64,000 nucleotides of DNA from Amphibacillus sp052055485 (lineage in GTDB: Bacteria; Bacillota; Bacilli; Bacillales; Amphibacillaceae), in assembly GCF_052055485.1 (NCBI RefSeq), contig NZ_CP197171.1, positions 2,480,001 to 2,544,000 of the forward strand, given 5' to 3'. Positions 1 through 7,186 of this stretch are shown piece by piece; positions within the stretch are counted from its first letter, which is position 1; each line of letters starts with the position of its first letter. Made by a program: the position numbers and the translations under genes. The notes below the pieces were generated by a model. That model worked only from the letters and a program-made list of their open reading frames with translations, searched no databases and was not told the origin of the DNA.

Positions 1-237
1 CATCTTCAAGCCAAATGCCACATTTCCTTTGACTAACTGGAAGGCGATAATGCCGACATTTGTGTAGGTGGCAAAAGGGAGGGCAAAATACATGTGAAAT
101 TCATCCATGCCAAGTAACAAATAGCAAACAACGGCTGATGCAAGCAGAATGCCGATTAAAATAGTGAAAAAGATTTTTAATGAACGAATGACGTCAATTG
201 AATAGTAATAAAACATCCCTTTTATTTGATTATTCAT
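1..237 (-). CDS. ABC transporter permease, N-terminal part (cut by window edge)
   Basis: The reading frame starts at an ATG at 237 and stays open to base 1, so only the first 79 residues are visible. They begin MNNQIKGMFYYYSIDVIRS and hold at least one clear membrane segment (FFTILIGILLASAVVCYLLL), then a second hydrophobic stretch. The start lies 2 bp after the stop of the ABC ATPase gene, so it is the third gene of a GntR-ATPase-permease operon. By position it should be the membrane subunit of that transporter, as in YtrA-controlled ABC operons. The substrate is unknown. The membrane-protein call is firm; the permease role is inferred from the operon. Confidence 0.75.
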   Translation of the reverse strand, partial: MNNQIKGMFYYYSIDVIRSLKIFFTILIGILLASAVVCYLLLGMDEFHMYFALPFATYTNVGIIAFQLVKGNVAFGLKM

Positions 238-239
238 AG

Positions 240-1097
240 TTATACCTCGCCTTTCTGTTCTGTTAAATGAATCATTAATTCTTGGATAGGTACACCATCT
301 GTTTCCAATCCAAGTGCTTGTGCTTCTTTGCGATTGCCAAAAACATAGGCAAATGCACTTCCAGCCAAATCGGTACGTTGAATGATTTCTTTACCAGCGA
401 GAAAAGTGTCTACTTTTTCTTTTGGTCCCGATATCGCTACTGTTTTCTCTCGCAAGTCTTCAGAAGTTTCTTGTAAAATAATTGATCCTTGCTGAAGAAT
501 AATGACTTCCTCAAACATTAAACTAACTTCATCGATTAAATGTGTGGAAAAAATAATGGTTCTTGGGTTTTCTTGATAATCTTCCAGTAGAATCTCATAA
601 AACTTTTTCCGTGAAGGAGCATCCATTCCGATATAAGGCTCATCGAAAATAGTAATCGGTGCTCTGCTAGCTAAACCAACTGTGATCCCTAAAGCGGATT
701 CCATACCTTTCGATAACGCCTTGATTTTGGCTGATTGTTTCAAATTAAAAATCTCTAGCAGTTCTTCCGCCATGTCTTGATCCCAATTCGGATAGAAGAA
801 AGCATAAAGTTTTAAGGCTTGCTGTATTTTTAATTCTGGGCTGAAATTATTTGCTTCTTTAATCAGACAAATCGATTCTGAAAGTTTCTGATTTTCAAAT
901 GGGTTCTCTCCATCAATGGTAATATCACCCGAAGAAGCAAGAATTTGACCACTTAGAATATCCATAAATGTCGTTTTTCCAGCACCGTTTCTGCCAAGCA
1001 AGCCATAGATTTTATTACCTGCCAATGTGAGAGAAACGTTATTCAATGCATGCGTCGATCCATATGTTTTACTTAATTGATTAACTTTAATTTTCAC
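240..1097 (-). CDS. ABC transporter ATP-binding protein (YtrB-like)
   Basis: This is a soluble ATPase subunit of an ABC exporter or sensor-type transporter. It has Walker A GRNGAGKT near residue 35, a weakly conserved signature region (LSKGMESALGI) near 130, Walker B TIFDEPYIGMD near 150 and the switch histidine in FSTHLIDE near 190. About 80 C-terminal residues form an accessory region. An in-frame ATG lies at 1106 but has GAGAGG directly against it. A GTG at 1097 has the same GAGAGG at 9-nt spacing and gives an N-terminus starting just before KIKVNQLSKTYG, so I prefer it. The gene overlaps the end of the GntR gene and abuts the permease gene. A second operon of the same layout lies at 50-53 kb. 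The substrate cannot be told. Confidence 0.9.
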   Translation of the reverse strand: MKIKVNQLSKTYGSTHALNNVSLTLAGNKIYGLLGRNGAGKTTFMDILSGQILASSGDITIDGENPFENQKLSESICLIKEANNFSPELKIQQALKLYAFFYPNWDQDMAEELLEIFNLKQSAKIKALSKGMESALGITVGLASRAPITIFDEPYIGMDAPSRKKFYEILLEDYQENPRTIIFSTHLIDEVSLMFEEVIILQQGSIILQETSEDLREKTVAISGPKEKVDTFLAGKEIIQRTDLAGSAFAYVFGNRKEAQALGLETDGVPIQELMIHLTEQKGEV

Positions 1098-1464
1098 TTT
1101 TCTCATCCTCTCGCTTGAACATGTTCATTAACTCTTGATGACTCATGTCTAATTTTTGTGCTTCTTTTTTCATTGGGAGAAAATAATTTTCATAGAATGT
1201 TTGTTTTCTTTTCTCAATGACAATTGCTGGTGCTTCTTTAGTGACAAACATTCCAACACCTCTTTTCTTGACTAAAATCCCTTCTGCAACAAGCTCATTC
1301 ATCCCCTTTCCAGCTGTTGCTGGATTAATTTGATAAAATTTCGCCATTTCATTCGTTGATGGTGACCGTTCTCCAACTTTGAGTGAGCCATCGATAATTG
1401 AATCTTCAATCTGTTCTTTTATCTGCAGGAAGATCGGTTTGTTTTCATCCAATTCTTTTTTCAT
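1087..1464 (-). CDS. GntR-family transcriptional regulator, YtrA subfamily
   Basis: A short (125-residue) GntR regulator. It has an N-terminal winged HTH (IFLQIKEQIEDSIIDG, then PSTNEMAKFYQINPATAGKGMNELVAEG) and only a small C-terminal tail, which marks the YtrA subfamily that controls neighbouring ABC genes. The HTH normally reads LPSTNEMA; here it is RSPSTNEMA. Two ATGs are possible. The one at 1473 has AAGGA directly against it, while the one at 1464 has AAGGA 9 nt upstream, so 1464 is chosen. It is the first gene of the operon with the ATPase and permease. A palindrome over its own -10 box suggests autorepression. Confidence 0.9.
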   Translation of the reverse strand: MKKELDENKPIFLQIKEQIEDSIIDGSLKVGERSPSTNEMAKFYQINPATAGKGMNELVAEGILVKKRGVGMFVTKEAPAIVIEKRKQTFYENYFLPMKKEAQKLDMSHQELMNMFKREDEKSEN

Positions 1465-1483
1465 TAGCTTCATTCCTTAATTG

Positions 1484-1532
1484 GTTAATTACTTATGTAA
1501 CTAACTATATAACGTTTTATTTGAATTGTCAA
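1484..1532 (-). promoter_or_regulatory. Promoter and palindromic operator of the GntR/ABC operon
   Basis: Read on the minus strand, TTGACA (1527-1532) is 17 bp from TATAGT (1504-1509), a good sigma-A promoter. An imperfect inverted repeat at 1484-1505, GTTAATTAC-4-GTAACTAAC, matches in 8 of 9 arm positions. It touches the -10 box, so a repressor bound there would block RNA polymerase. The GntR product encoded just downstream is the obvious candidate. Confidence 0.7.
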
Positions 1533-1558
1533 CTTATTTTTTAATATTGACGTTTCAA

Positions 1559-1587
1559 TTGACCATAGAAAAGGGAAACTATATAAT
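1559..1587 (+). promoter_or_regulatory. Sigma-A type promoter of the YwnF-like gene
   Basis: TTGACC (1559-1564) and TATAAT (1582-1587) are separated by exactly 17 bp, about 55 bp upstream of the start codon at 1641. It is divergent from the GntR operon promoter, with only about 26 bp between the two -35 boxes. Confidence 0.7.
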
Positions 1588-1640
1588 AAAAGTAGCGTAT
1601 ATTTTATTACGACACTGGCAGGAAATGAGAGGTGTATAAA

Positions 1641-2087
1641 ATGAATTCTGCACAATTCGAACGACTACCTCATTTTATAAGAAAAGAAATGGAGTCTATT
1701 TCTGAAAAAATTCGTCCTTTAATGAAGAAGGTATCGACTTACTATATATTTGGCTTACCCTTAATGTTAATCGGTATTCTCAATATTCTGTTCTTTTTAT
1801 TTGATAATGGTCTGGATATGGAAAGTTACTTAGTTCCAATTGTATATGCATTTTTTGCTGCACTTGGTTTAGCACTATTCAATGAGTCTCGTCTTTTAAA
1901 GAAAGAGATTCATCAAGTAGGTAAAGATTATATCATCGAGAGAATTAATAAGAGTGAATTAATGGGAGATGAAGAGAAAAATCGTTATATTGCAAGTATA
2001 AAAAGGCAAGTGAAAATGGACTTACAGCCATTCTTTAAATTTTTAGCTGAGGAAAATAAACGAAATCAGGATGCTTTCTTTAAGTAA
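1641..2087 (+). CDS. DUF5392 (YwnF-like) membrane protein
   Basis: A 148-residue protein with two closely spaced membrane segments: YIFGLPLMLIGILNILFFLF near residue 37, and LVPIVYAFFAALGLALF after a short loop. Charged, probably helical, cytoplasmic tails lie on each side. Length and layout match the YwnF/DUF5392 proteins of Bacillaceae, whose function is unknown. An in-frame GTG exists at 1632, but it overlaps the ribosome binding site GAGAGGTG, so the ATG at 1641 is used. It has its own promoter and is followed by a clear terminator, so it is probably transcribed alone. Confidence 0.8.
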   Translation: MNSAQFERLPHFIRKEMESISEKIRPLMKKVSTYYIFGLPLMLIGILNILFFLFDNGLDMESYLVPIVYAFFAALGLALFNESRLLKKEIHQVGKDYIIERINKSELMGDEEKNRYIASIKRQVKMDLQPFFKFLAEENKRNQDAFFK

Positions 2088-2117
2088 AAGGTAAAAGATA
2101 GTTAATAAAATGTTAAT

Positions 2118-2166
2118 CCCCAACCCTTTCATCGATTCAGATAAAGAGGTTGGGGAGTATTTTTAT
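2118..2166 (+). terminator. Rho-independent terminator after the YwnF-like gene
   Basis: The stem CCCCAACC (2118-2125) pairs with GGTTGGGG (2148-2155), followed by a T-rich run (AGTATTTTTATT). It lies 30 bp after the stop codon. Confidence 0.85.
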
Positions 2167-2259
2167 TAAATAAGAAGGCTTAGCTAATCAACTTTATTGA
2201 ATCCATAATTTAATGAGGTACAAACGCTGAACAAACGAATAGAAGTTAGACTTATATCT

Positions 2260-2382
2260 TTAAAGTGGAATTCGTCTTGTTCTAATTTCTGAAAACAATA
2301 AGGAAATAAATTCATAATCCAACTTATACTCTACGGCTGCTAAATAAGCTTCAATTAAAAGTTCGTCTGATAATAAATTCAC
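2260..2382 (-). CDS. sda: Sda-type checkpoint inhibitor of sporulation kinase
   Basis: A 40-codon reading frame, too short for ordinary ORF calling. Its product begins (M)NLLSDELLIEAYLAAV and ends in FSEIRTRRIPL. The core LSDELLIE-Y-A is the hallmark of Sda, the small helical-hairpin protein that blocks autophosphorylation of sporulation histidine kinases when replication is disturbed. B. subtilis Sda also starts with three residues before LSDELLIES. That matches the GTG start at 2382, which has AAGCAGG at 7-nt spacing. The in-frame ATG at 2400 has no ribosome binding site. One weak DnaA-box-like sequence (TGTGAAAAT, 2462-2470) lies upstream; known sda genes are DnaA-controlled, but this site is poor evidence. 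The gene implies a spore-forming lineage. Confidence 0.85.
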   Translation of the reverse strand: MNLLSDELLIEAYLAAVEYKLDYEFISLLFSEIRTRRIPL

Positions 2383-2537
2383 TTTATCGCCTGCTTTCAT
2401 AAGTTTTAAACAAATATGGTGTTAATAAGTTCTACGTTTGTTTACGAAAGAAATAGATAGTTGTGAAAATATATGAAATACTTTATTATTGTTGATAGTA
2501 TTGTTCATTATGTTGCTATTGTTTTGAGGTGAAAGTG

Positions 2538-2762
2538 ATGAAATTAATATGGGAAGCAATGCAATCGCCAATAAATAATTTACTCGGTATTTTTATTTAT
2601 TTAACTTTATTCCTTTTTTGTACGATTTTGTTTGCTACAGCAATGCTATATTTAATTCCTAATCGATTATCAACACGATGGAAGAATGCCATTATTGGTT
2701 CAGTAGCCTTTATTGCCTTAATCATATCGTTATATTATGTCATATCTAAACAATTCTTTTGA
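2538..2762 (+). CDS. Small membrane protein of unknown function
   Basis: A 74-residue protein, largely made of two membrane helices (LGIFIYLTLFLFCTILFATAMLYLI and AIIGSVAFIALIISLYYVI) joined by a short basic loop, RLSTRWKN. The basic loop should face the cytoplasm, with both ends outside. The ATG at 2538 follows GAGGTG at 6 nt; the in-frame GTG at 2529 lies inside that site. I do not recognise a family. It stands alone between sda (opposite strand) and proC. Confidence 0.65.
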   Translation: MKLIWEAMQSPINNLLGIFIYLTLFLFCTILFATAMLYLIPNRLSTRWKNAIIGSVAFIALIISLYYVISKQFF

Positions 2763-2923
2763 CATGTAGTTACTATGTTACCCGCTTTAACAATTATTAA
2801 ACCTGAATTTTCGCTTTAGTAACTATATGGAACTTAGTAGACAGAAATCGATTAGCAAACTATTTATCAAACTCTTAATATAACTCATGTTATAAAATAC
2901 ATTCTAGTTGGGGGAAGTTGGCG

Positions 2924-3736
2924 ATGAAAATTGGTTTTATTGGAACAGGGAATATGGCCACTGCAATTATTAAAGGAATAGTCGCTAAGGAATTTGCTGC
3001 AGCGAGAGATATCTATTTATACGATATTTTAACAGATAAAGTCCATGGGCTTGCTGACGAGGTTGGGGCAACTAGATGTTCATCTAATACAACATTGATT
3101 GAAGCGGTAGATGTTGTGGTCCTCGCAGTAAAACCGAATTTAATTGAGCAGGTTTTATTAGAAACAAAATCAGTCATATTAACAAAGAAGCCTCTATTGA
3201 TTTCCATTGCTGCTGGTACACCGACCGATAAACTGTATCATTTTTTACAAACAGATCAAGAGATACCTATTGTTCGTGTGATGCCAAATGTGAATGCTTT
3301 GATTGGTAAAGGGGCAGCAGCTGTTTGTGGGCATGATTTTGCTACCGAACAACAAATAGATTATGTACTGAAAATGTTTCAATCTGTTGGTTCAGCTTGG
3401 CGATTGACTGAACAGGATTTTTCTAACTTTACTGCTTTGGCGGGAAGTTCACCAGCATTCGCTTACCTTTTTATTGATAGTATAGCACGGGCAGGAGTCA
3501 AGCATGGTTTACCAAAGGAGTTAGCAAATGAAATTGCCGCTCAAGCTGTTTTGGGTAGTGCTCAAATGGTTTTGGAAAGTGATGAGAGTCCATGGGCACT
3601 AATCGATCAGGTTAGCTCTCCGGGTGGAACAACAATTGCGGGTTTACTTGCTTTAGAAGAAGAAGCCTTCATGTCAACAGTTGTTAAGGGAATTGACACG
3701 GTAATTGCAAAAGACCAAGCGATGAACGAAGAATAA
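2924..3736 (+). CDS. proC: Pyrroline-5-carboxylate reductase
   Basis: It catalyses the last step of proline synthesis, NAD(P)H-dependent reduction of 1-pyrroline-5-carboxylate, in the cytoplasm. The 270-residue protein has the N-terminal dinucleotide motif GFIGTGNMATAI (residues 4-15), the central VRVMPNVNALIG, and the family signature region SSPGGTTIAGL near residue 235. Length is normal for the family. The ATG at 2924 follows GGGGGAAG; a TTG two codons upstream is less likely. It is a single gene ending at a terminator shared with the convergent helicase gene. All key motifs are intact. Confidence 0.95.
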   Translation: MKIGFIGTGNMATAIIKGIVAKEFAAARDIYLYDILTDKVHGLADEVGATRCSSNTTLIEAVDVVVLAVKPNLIEQVLLETKSVILTKKPLLISIAAGTPTDKLYHFLQTDQEIPIVRVMPNVNALIGKGAAAVCGHDFATEQQIDYVLKMFQSVGSAWRLTEQDFSNFTALAGSSPAFAYLFIDSIARAGVKHGLPKELANEIAAQAVLGSAQMVLESDESPWALIDQVSSPGGTTIAGLLALEEEAFMSTVVKGIDTVIAKDQAMNEE

Positions 3737-3756
3737 GTATCGTTGTTAAGGCGCAT

Positions 3757-3794
3757 AAAAAGTCGGTTCTTCTACTAAAGAGACCGACTTTTTA
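3757..3794. terminator. Bidirectional terminator between proC and the helicase gene
   Basis: The arms AAAAAGTCGGT (3757-3767) and ACCGACTTTTT (3783-3793) form a perfect stem with A and T runs on both sides. It can serve both converging genes. A closely related hairpin recurs at 13635-13671. Confidence 0.85.
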
Positions 3795-3821
3795 TCGGCT
3801 CTTTGTCAACTGTTTATTTTA

Positions 3822-5870
3822 TTATTTTGATCGATTAGAGATTAGCTTCGAGGCTTTCCCGCAGTATATAATCGATAAATGATGCAGTGCTCTTGTACAG
3901 CCGACATATAACAATTTGATTGTTTGCTCTATAGCTGGATAATGGATTTCATCGACATCGACCATTAGAACAGAATCAAATTCCAACCCTTTTGATACAT
4001 AGACAGGTAATAAAGAAATCCCGCCTTTATATGATTTATCTTCTGTTGTAATCATATTTAGTTCTGGGATTGCGTCTTTTAGTTTTGGGTAAACCTTGTT
4101 ACAATCAGCTTCTGACCTCAAAATAACAGCTATGGTATTCATTCCTTGATCTTTCATCTCACCCACCCAAGTTATGATTTTCACTATTTTTTCTTCGGTT
4201 TTGACTTGTTGAATAGACACCTCTTCGCCGCTTCGAAATACTGGCTCTGCATAAGCGGGAGGGTTAGCAAGATGACTAAGAATGGTGTTAGAAAATGCAA
4301 TAATCTCATAGGTAGAACGGTAGCTTTTCGTCATTTGGAAGAACTTTGAACGAGATGTGCCGAAAAGATTGATAAAGTTTTCCCATTCATCAATGCCTTC
4401 ATTACTGTGAATCCCTTGTGCTAAATCACCTAATATGGTAAAGGATGCTGTTCGGGTACGTGCATTTAATACAGACACTTGATAAGGTGAAAAATCCTGA
4501 GCTTCATCGATCACAACATGATCAAATCGTTCATCTTTTTCGATCCCATACCAATAATCATGAATATCAAACAGGGGAGCCAGGTCATCTAAGGTTATTT
4601 TATCTTTTGAAGGTAAAAGGTCCGCTCTTTTCATCCTTTTTAAGATTTGCGCATATAGCTCATAAGGTTTTCTTTTTTTCCACTTTCGTAAATATCTTCT
4701 TAATTCTTTTTTTCCATCTTTCCTAGCTTGTTCCTGTTCTTTTTTTTCTACATACATTTTTGCTTCAATTTCGATCCAGCGTGTTAATTTTGCTTTTAGT
4801 CTTTCGTATTTCTTGATCACAGAGTTGTTTTTAAAATCTACTTTGATCCATGACTTAATTTTTTCTAGTGGAACTCCTTGTTTATTTTCCCAAGGAATAA
4901 AATCCTCCTCAGGCAGCCAATCTTTTTCTAATTGCGATAACTGCTCTCTGATTTGTTGCTGGAATTCTAAAGAGCCTTTCCAATTATCTGGTTGGACTGT
5001 ACCAGATTCAAAAAATGCTTTTCTTCTTTCACTGAGAGATTCCAGCTTGCATGTCGGATCATCGATAATCGAAGTCATCACCCATTTAGGAAAAGTTGTC
5101 TGGACAATATCGCCGACACCTAATTCAGGTAGCACTTGTGAAATATAATCTAAGAAGATAGTATTCGGTGCAAAAATAATCATTCGATGCGCCATTAATT
5201 GCTCTCGATATTCGTATAACAGAAAGGCTAATCGGTGGAGAGCTACAGTTGTTTTTCCACTTCCAGCAGCTCCTTGGATAATGACAGCTTTGTTTAAGGG
5301 ATAGCGGATAATTGTATTTTGCTCACCTTGGATGGTGGCAACAATGTCACGAAGTCGGTTATCTTTTTGATCACCCAGCTTATATAATAGGAATTCATCT
5401 CCACCAGACGTTTCCTGATCTCCACGAATATAGCGGTCTACTATTCTTTGCAGCTCCTGTTCGTAGGTAACGATATTTCTTTTTAAATAGATTTCACCTT
5501 CTATGACGCCATCCGGAGATTGATAATACACATCATCTTCACTTCCGCTAAAACTATAAAACAAGCTGGCAATCGGCGCACGCCAGTCAGTAATCAGGAC
5601 TTCACCCGTATTCTCATCAAAGACACCAGCTTTACCGATATAAATGGCTTTCACTTCCTCATTCTCTTCATCTTTAAAATCAAGACGAGCGAAATAAGGT
5701 TCTTTCTTAGCAATAGTCAGAGATTTTCTTACTCGCTGCCTGCTGTCTTCCAATACATTCTCGGTAAAATCATCGCCGATATATTCAGGAATCTCGACTA
5801 ACCGTTGATATTGTTTGTTGATAACAGCTAATGTTTTGTTTAATACCTGTTTTTCTTCCTCAAATGCCAT
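3822..5870 (-). CDS. helD: HelD-like superfamily 1 DNA helicase
   Basis: A 682-residue UvrD/Rep-type ATPase, like B. subtilis HelD, which binds RNA polymerase and helps release stalled complexes. The N-terminal region begins with a helical stretch (residues 1-50) like the HelD arm that enters RNA polymerase. Then come Walker A GAAGSGKTT near residue 200, a long helical insertion between about 320 and 420 (KKEQEQARKDGKKELRRY), Walker B VVIDEAQDFSPYQ near 460, and helicase motifs VSKGLEFDSVL and LYVGCTRALHHL near the C-terminus. It is slightly shorter than B. subtilis HelD. The start has a perfect AGGAGGG site. It is monocistronic and converges on proC. A repair helicase role is the alternative. 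Confidence 0.88.
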   Translation of the reverse strand: MAFEEEKQVLNKTLAVINKQYQRLVEIPEYIGDDFTENVLEDSRQRVRKSLTIAKKEPYFARLDFKDEENEEVKAIYIGKAGVFDENTGEVLITDWRAPIASLFYSFSGSEDDVYYQSPDGVIEGEIYLKRNIVTYEQELQRIVDRYIRGDQETSGGDEFLLYKLGDQKDNRLRDIVATIQGEQNTIIRYPLNKAVIIQGAAGSGKTTVALHRLAFLLYEYREQLMAHRMIIFAPNTIFLDYISQVLPELGVGDIVQTTFPKWVMTSIIDDPTCKLESLSERRKAFFESGTVQPDNWKGSLEFQQQIREQLSQLEKDWLPEEDFIPWENKQGVPLEKIKSWIKVDFKNNSVIKKYERLKAKLTRWIEIEAKMYVEKKEQEQARKDGKKELRRYLRKWKKRKPYELYAQILKRMKRADLLPSKDKITLDDLAPLFDIHDYWYGIEKDERFDHVVIDEAQDFSPYQVSVLNARTRTASFTILGDLAQGIHSNEGIDEWENFINLFGTSRSKFFQMTKSYRSTYEIIAFSNTILSHLANPPAYAEPVFRSGEEVSIQQVKTEEKIVKIITWVGEMKDQGMNTIAVILRSEADCNKVYPKLKDAIPELNMITTEDKSYKGGISLLPVYVSKGLEFDSVLMVDVDEIHYPAIEQTIKLLYVGCTRALHHLSIIYCGKASKLISNRSK

Positions 5871-5928
5871 TGTGAATCCCTCCTAACTAAATGTCTTGTT
5901 CATTTTAGCAATGAAAACAAGAAAAATA

Positions 5929-6040
5929 TAGACTTATATATTCAGTTCATGTATACTATTAAATACAGCCATAGCAAAAATAAAATTACATATAATGGAA
6001 AACCGCCTAAGGAGAAATTTATTTCCTTAGGTGGTTTTTC
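5929..6040 (+). ncRNA. Candidate short RNA with its own promoter and terminator
   Basis: TAGACT (5929-5934) and TATACT (5952-5957) are 17 bp apart. About 45 bp further on is a strong stem: ACCGCCTAAGGA (6002-6013) pairs with TCCTTAGGTGGT (6024-6035), with one G-U pair, followed by TTTTC. No reading frame with a ribosome binding site lies between. The predicted transcript is about 75 nt, in the gap between divergent helD and rpsN. The -35 box matches consensus in only four of six bases. It could instead be an orphan terminator. Confidence 0.35.
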
Positions 6041-6099
6041 TATTGCCATACTTTATAGGGAACATCGAATACGATGGAGATTTTGTGTAGGTATTTTGT

Positions 6100-6170
6100 A
6101 AATCGAAATCATTACTATTTACAAATTGAAGAAAATATTTTATAATATTCATTGTTCGTAATCATTACGA
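6100..6170 (+). promoter_or_regulatory. rpsN promoter bracketed by two Zur boxes
   Basis: TCGTAATCATTACGA (6156-6170) is a perfect palindrome matching the Bacillus Zur operator core. A second copy, AAATCGAAATCATTACTATTT without its last base (6100-6119), differs by two bases and overlaps the -35 box. The promoter is TTTACA (6118-6123), 17 bp, TATAAT (6141-6146). The operators flank both sides of the promoter. Zinc-bound Zur should therefore repress rpsN when zinc is sufficient. Confidence 0.85.
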
Positions 6171-6226
6171 TTTAAAGATAAGGGAATAGAAAATAAATAG
6201 TTAAGGTTGAAAGGAGGATAATCAAA

Positions 6227-6496
6227 ATGGCTAAGAAATCTAAAATAGTTAAGGAGAAAAAACGCCAACAAATGGTTGCACAGTATGCAGAATTAAGAAG
6301 AGAGCTCAAAGCGAAAGGGGATTATGAAGCACTTCGTAAATTGCCGCGAGACTCTTCACCAACCCGTTTGAAAAATCGCTGTGAGATTACAGGCAGACCA
6401 CGGGGCTATATGCGTCAATTCAACATGTCTCGGATTGCCTTTAGAGAATATGCTCATAAAGGTCAAGTCCCTGGAGTGAAAAAAGCTAGTTGGTAG
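6227..6496 (+). CDS. rpsN: Ribosomal protein S14, zinc-independent paralogue
   Basis: An 89-residue S14 with the conserved C-terminal block RCEITGRPRGYMRQFNMSR-AFRE. It has only one cysteine, so it lacks the CxxC pairs of the zinc-binding form (about 61 residues). In Bacillus such a C-minus S14 (YhzA/RpsN2) replaces the zinc-containing S14 in the 30S subunit during zinc starvation and is controlled by Zur. The two Zur boxes in front of this gene fit that role exactly. AAGGAGG precedes the ATG. The gene stands alone, away from the main ribosomal protein operon. Confidence 0.95.
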   Translation: MAKKSKIVKEKKRQQMVAQYAELRRELKAKGDYEALRKLPRDSSPTRLKNRCEITGRPRGYMRQFNMSRIAFREYAHKGQVPGVKKASW

Positions 6497-6682
6497 TGAA
6501 AAAGTAAAGTAGTATAATAAGCTTTATTGACTTTTGTATTATAAGGCTCAAAAGAAAAAGCAAGGTTCAGACCTTGACGATAAGATACCTTTTCTTTCAC
6601 ATAAATACAATGATTAGTTAAAGTAGAAAATATTATCGCAGGAAATAACGATGTTGGTAAACTCATGTATAAAATATAAAAC

Positions 6683-6730
6683 GAAACCCGTTGTTGACCT
6701 GAGTTTTACGGACGATTATCTGTGATAAAA
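6683..6730 (-). repeat. Truncated copy of the long dispersed repeat (R element)
   Basis: GAAACCCGTTGTTG...GAGTTTTACGGACGATTATCTGTGATAAAA matches the end of the repeats at 8232-8527, 13508-13640 and 37071-37299, in inverted orientation relative to the copy at 8232. Only about 48 bp are recognisable. Confidence 0.6.
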
Positions 6731-7023
6731 ATCGAAGAAAGGGCTGTTGCAAAAGGACGTTTTGTGACAGCTTCATTAATGTCTGCTAATTTTTTGTCAT
6801 TATGACTTTGCGCCATGTGTAAAGGATAAGGTTTATGTTCGATCACGTAAAATTGGATCATTGATTGAGGGTCTCGCTTTAAAAGAAGAAAGTGAGTAAC
6901 TCTGCTTAGAATGATCGTATTTATCTCATAGCTAGTGATACCATGCTCAGAATCATAGGAGAAGAACCATTTTGAACAGCCCAGACCTTTGAAATGTCCT
7001 TTTGTGTTTATTTTGTATCCCAT
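6706..7023 (-). CDS. Hypothetical protein, probably truncated or not real
   Basis: An open frame of 105 codons starting MGYKINTKGHFKGLGCSK, with AAAGGT about 7 nt before the ATG. The middle (SYEINTIILSRVTHFLLLK) looks protein-like. I recognise no family. The last part of the frame runs through the GGGCTGTTGCAAAA stem-loop (6738-6770) and the R-element end (6683-6730), so the C-terminus is encoded by repeat DNA. Either the gene has been cut short by a repeat or the frame is open by chance. Confidence 0.35.
   Translation of the reverse strand: MGYKINTKGHFKGLGCSKWFFSYDSEHGITSYEINTIILSRVTHFLLLKRDPQSMIQFYVIEHKPYPLHMAQSHNDKKLADINEAVTKRPFATALSSIFITDNRP
6737..6771. repeat. Dispersed GTTGCA stem-loop (H element)
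   Basis: GGGCTGTTGCAAAA can pair across GGACG with TTTTGTGACAGC. It belongs to the same stem-loop family as the copies near 7121, 13190, 43839 and 49489. It lies directly beside an R-element remnant. Confidence 0.55.
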
Positions 7024-7120
7024 TCACTTTACCTTTCATCACCTAAATGGATTCAAGTGTTGTAGCTAGTGCGATAATAATACTTACGTTTATTAAATCG
7101 ATCAGCCTTCTAGTCACATA

Positions 7121-7166
7121 AAAAAGCTATTACACAATCTATTTTTCATTGTGCAACAGCCCCTTC
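7121..7166 (-). terminator. H-element stem-loop acting as terminator of the dehydrogenase gene
   Basis: On the minus strand, GGGGCTGTTGCACAATGA pairs with the following ATTGTGTAATAGC and is followed by TTTTTT. It lies about 20 bp after the stop of the alcohol dehydrogenase gene, so it can end that transcript. Its sequence marks it as a member of the dispersed H family. Confidence 0.65.
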
Positions 7167-7186
7167 TTCATTTTTATTATAAATAA

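Noticed and set aside
2462..2470. DnaA box upstream of sda
   Set aside because: TGTGAAAAT departs from the consensus and stands alone; kept only as a note.
4146..5801. Plus-strand open frames inside the helicase gene
   Set aside because: They lie fully opposite helD, which has all helicase motifs and a good start; no independent start signals were seen.
6620..6720. 24-codon plus-strand frame starting MLVNSCIKY near 6650
   Set aside because: No ribosome binding site, and half of it lies in the R-element remnant.
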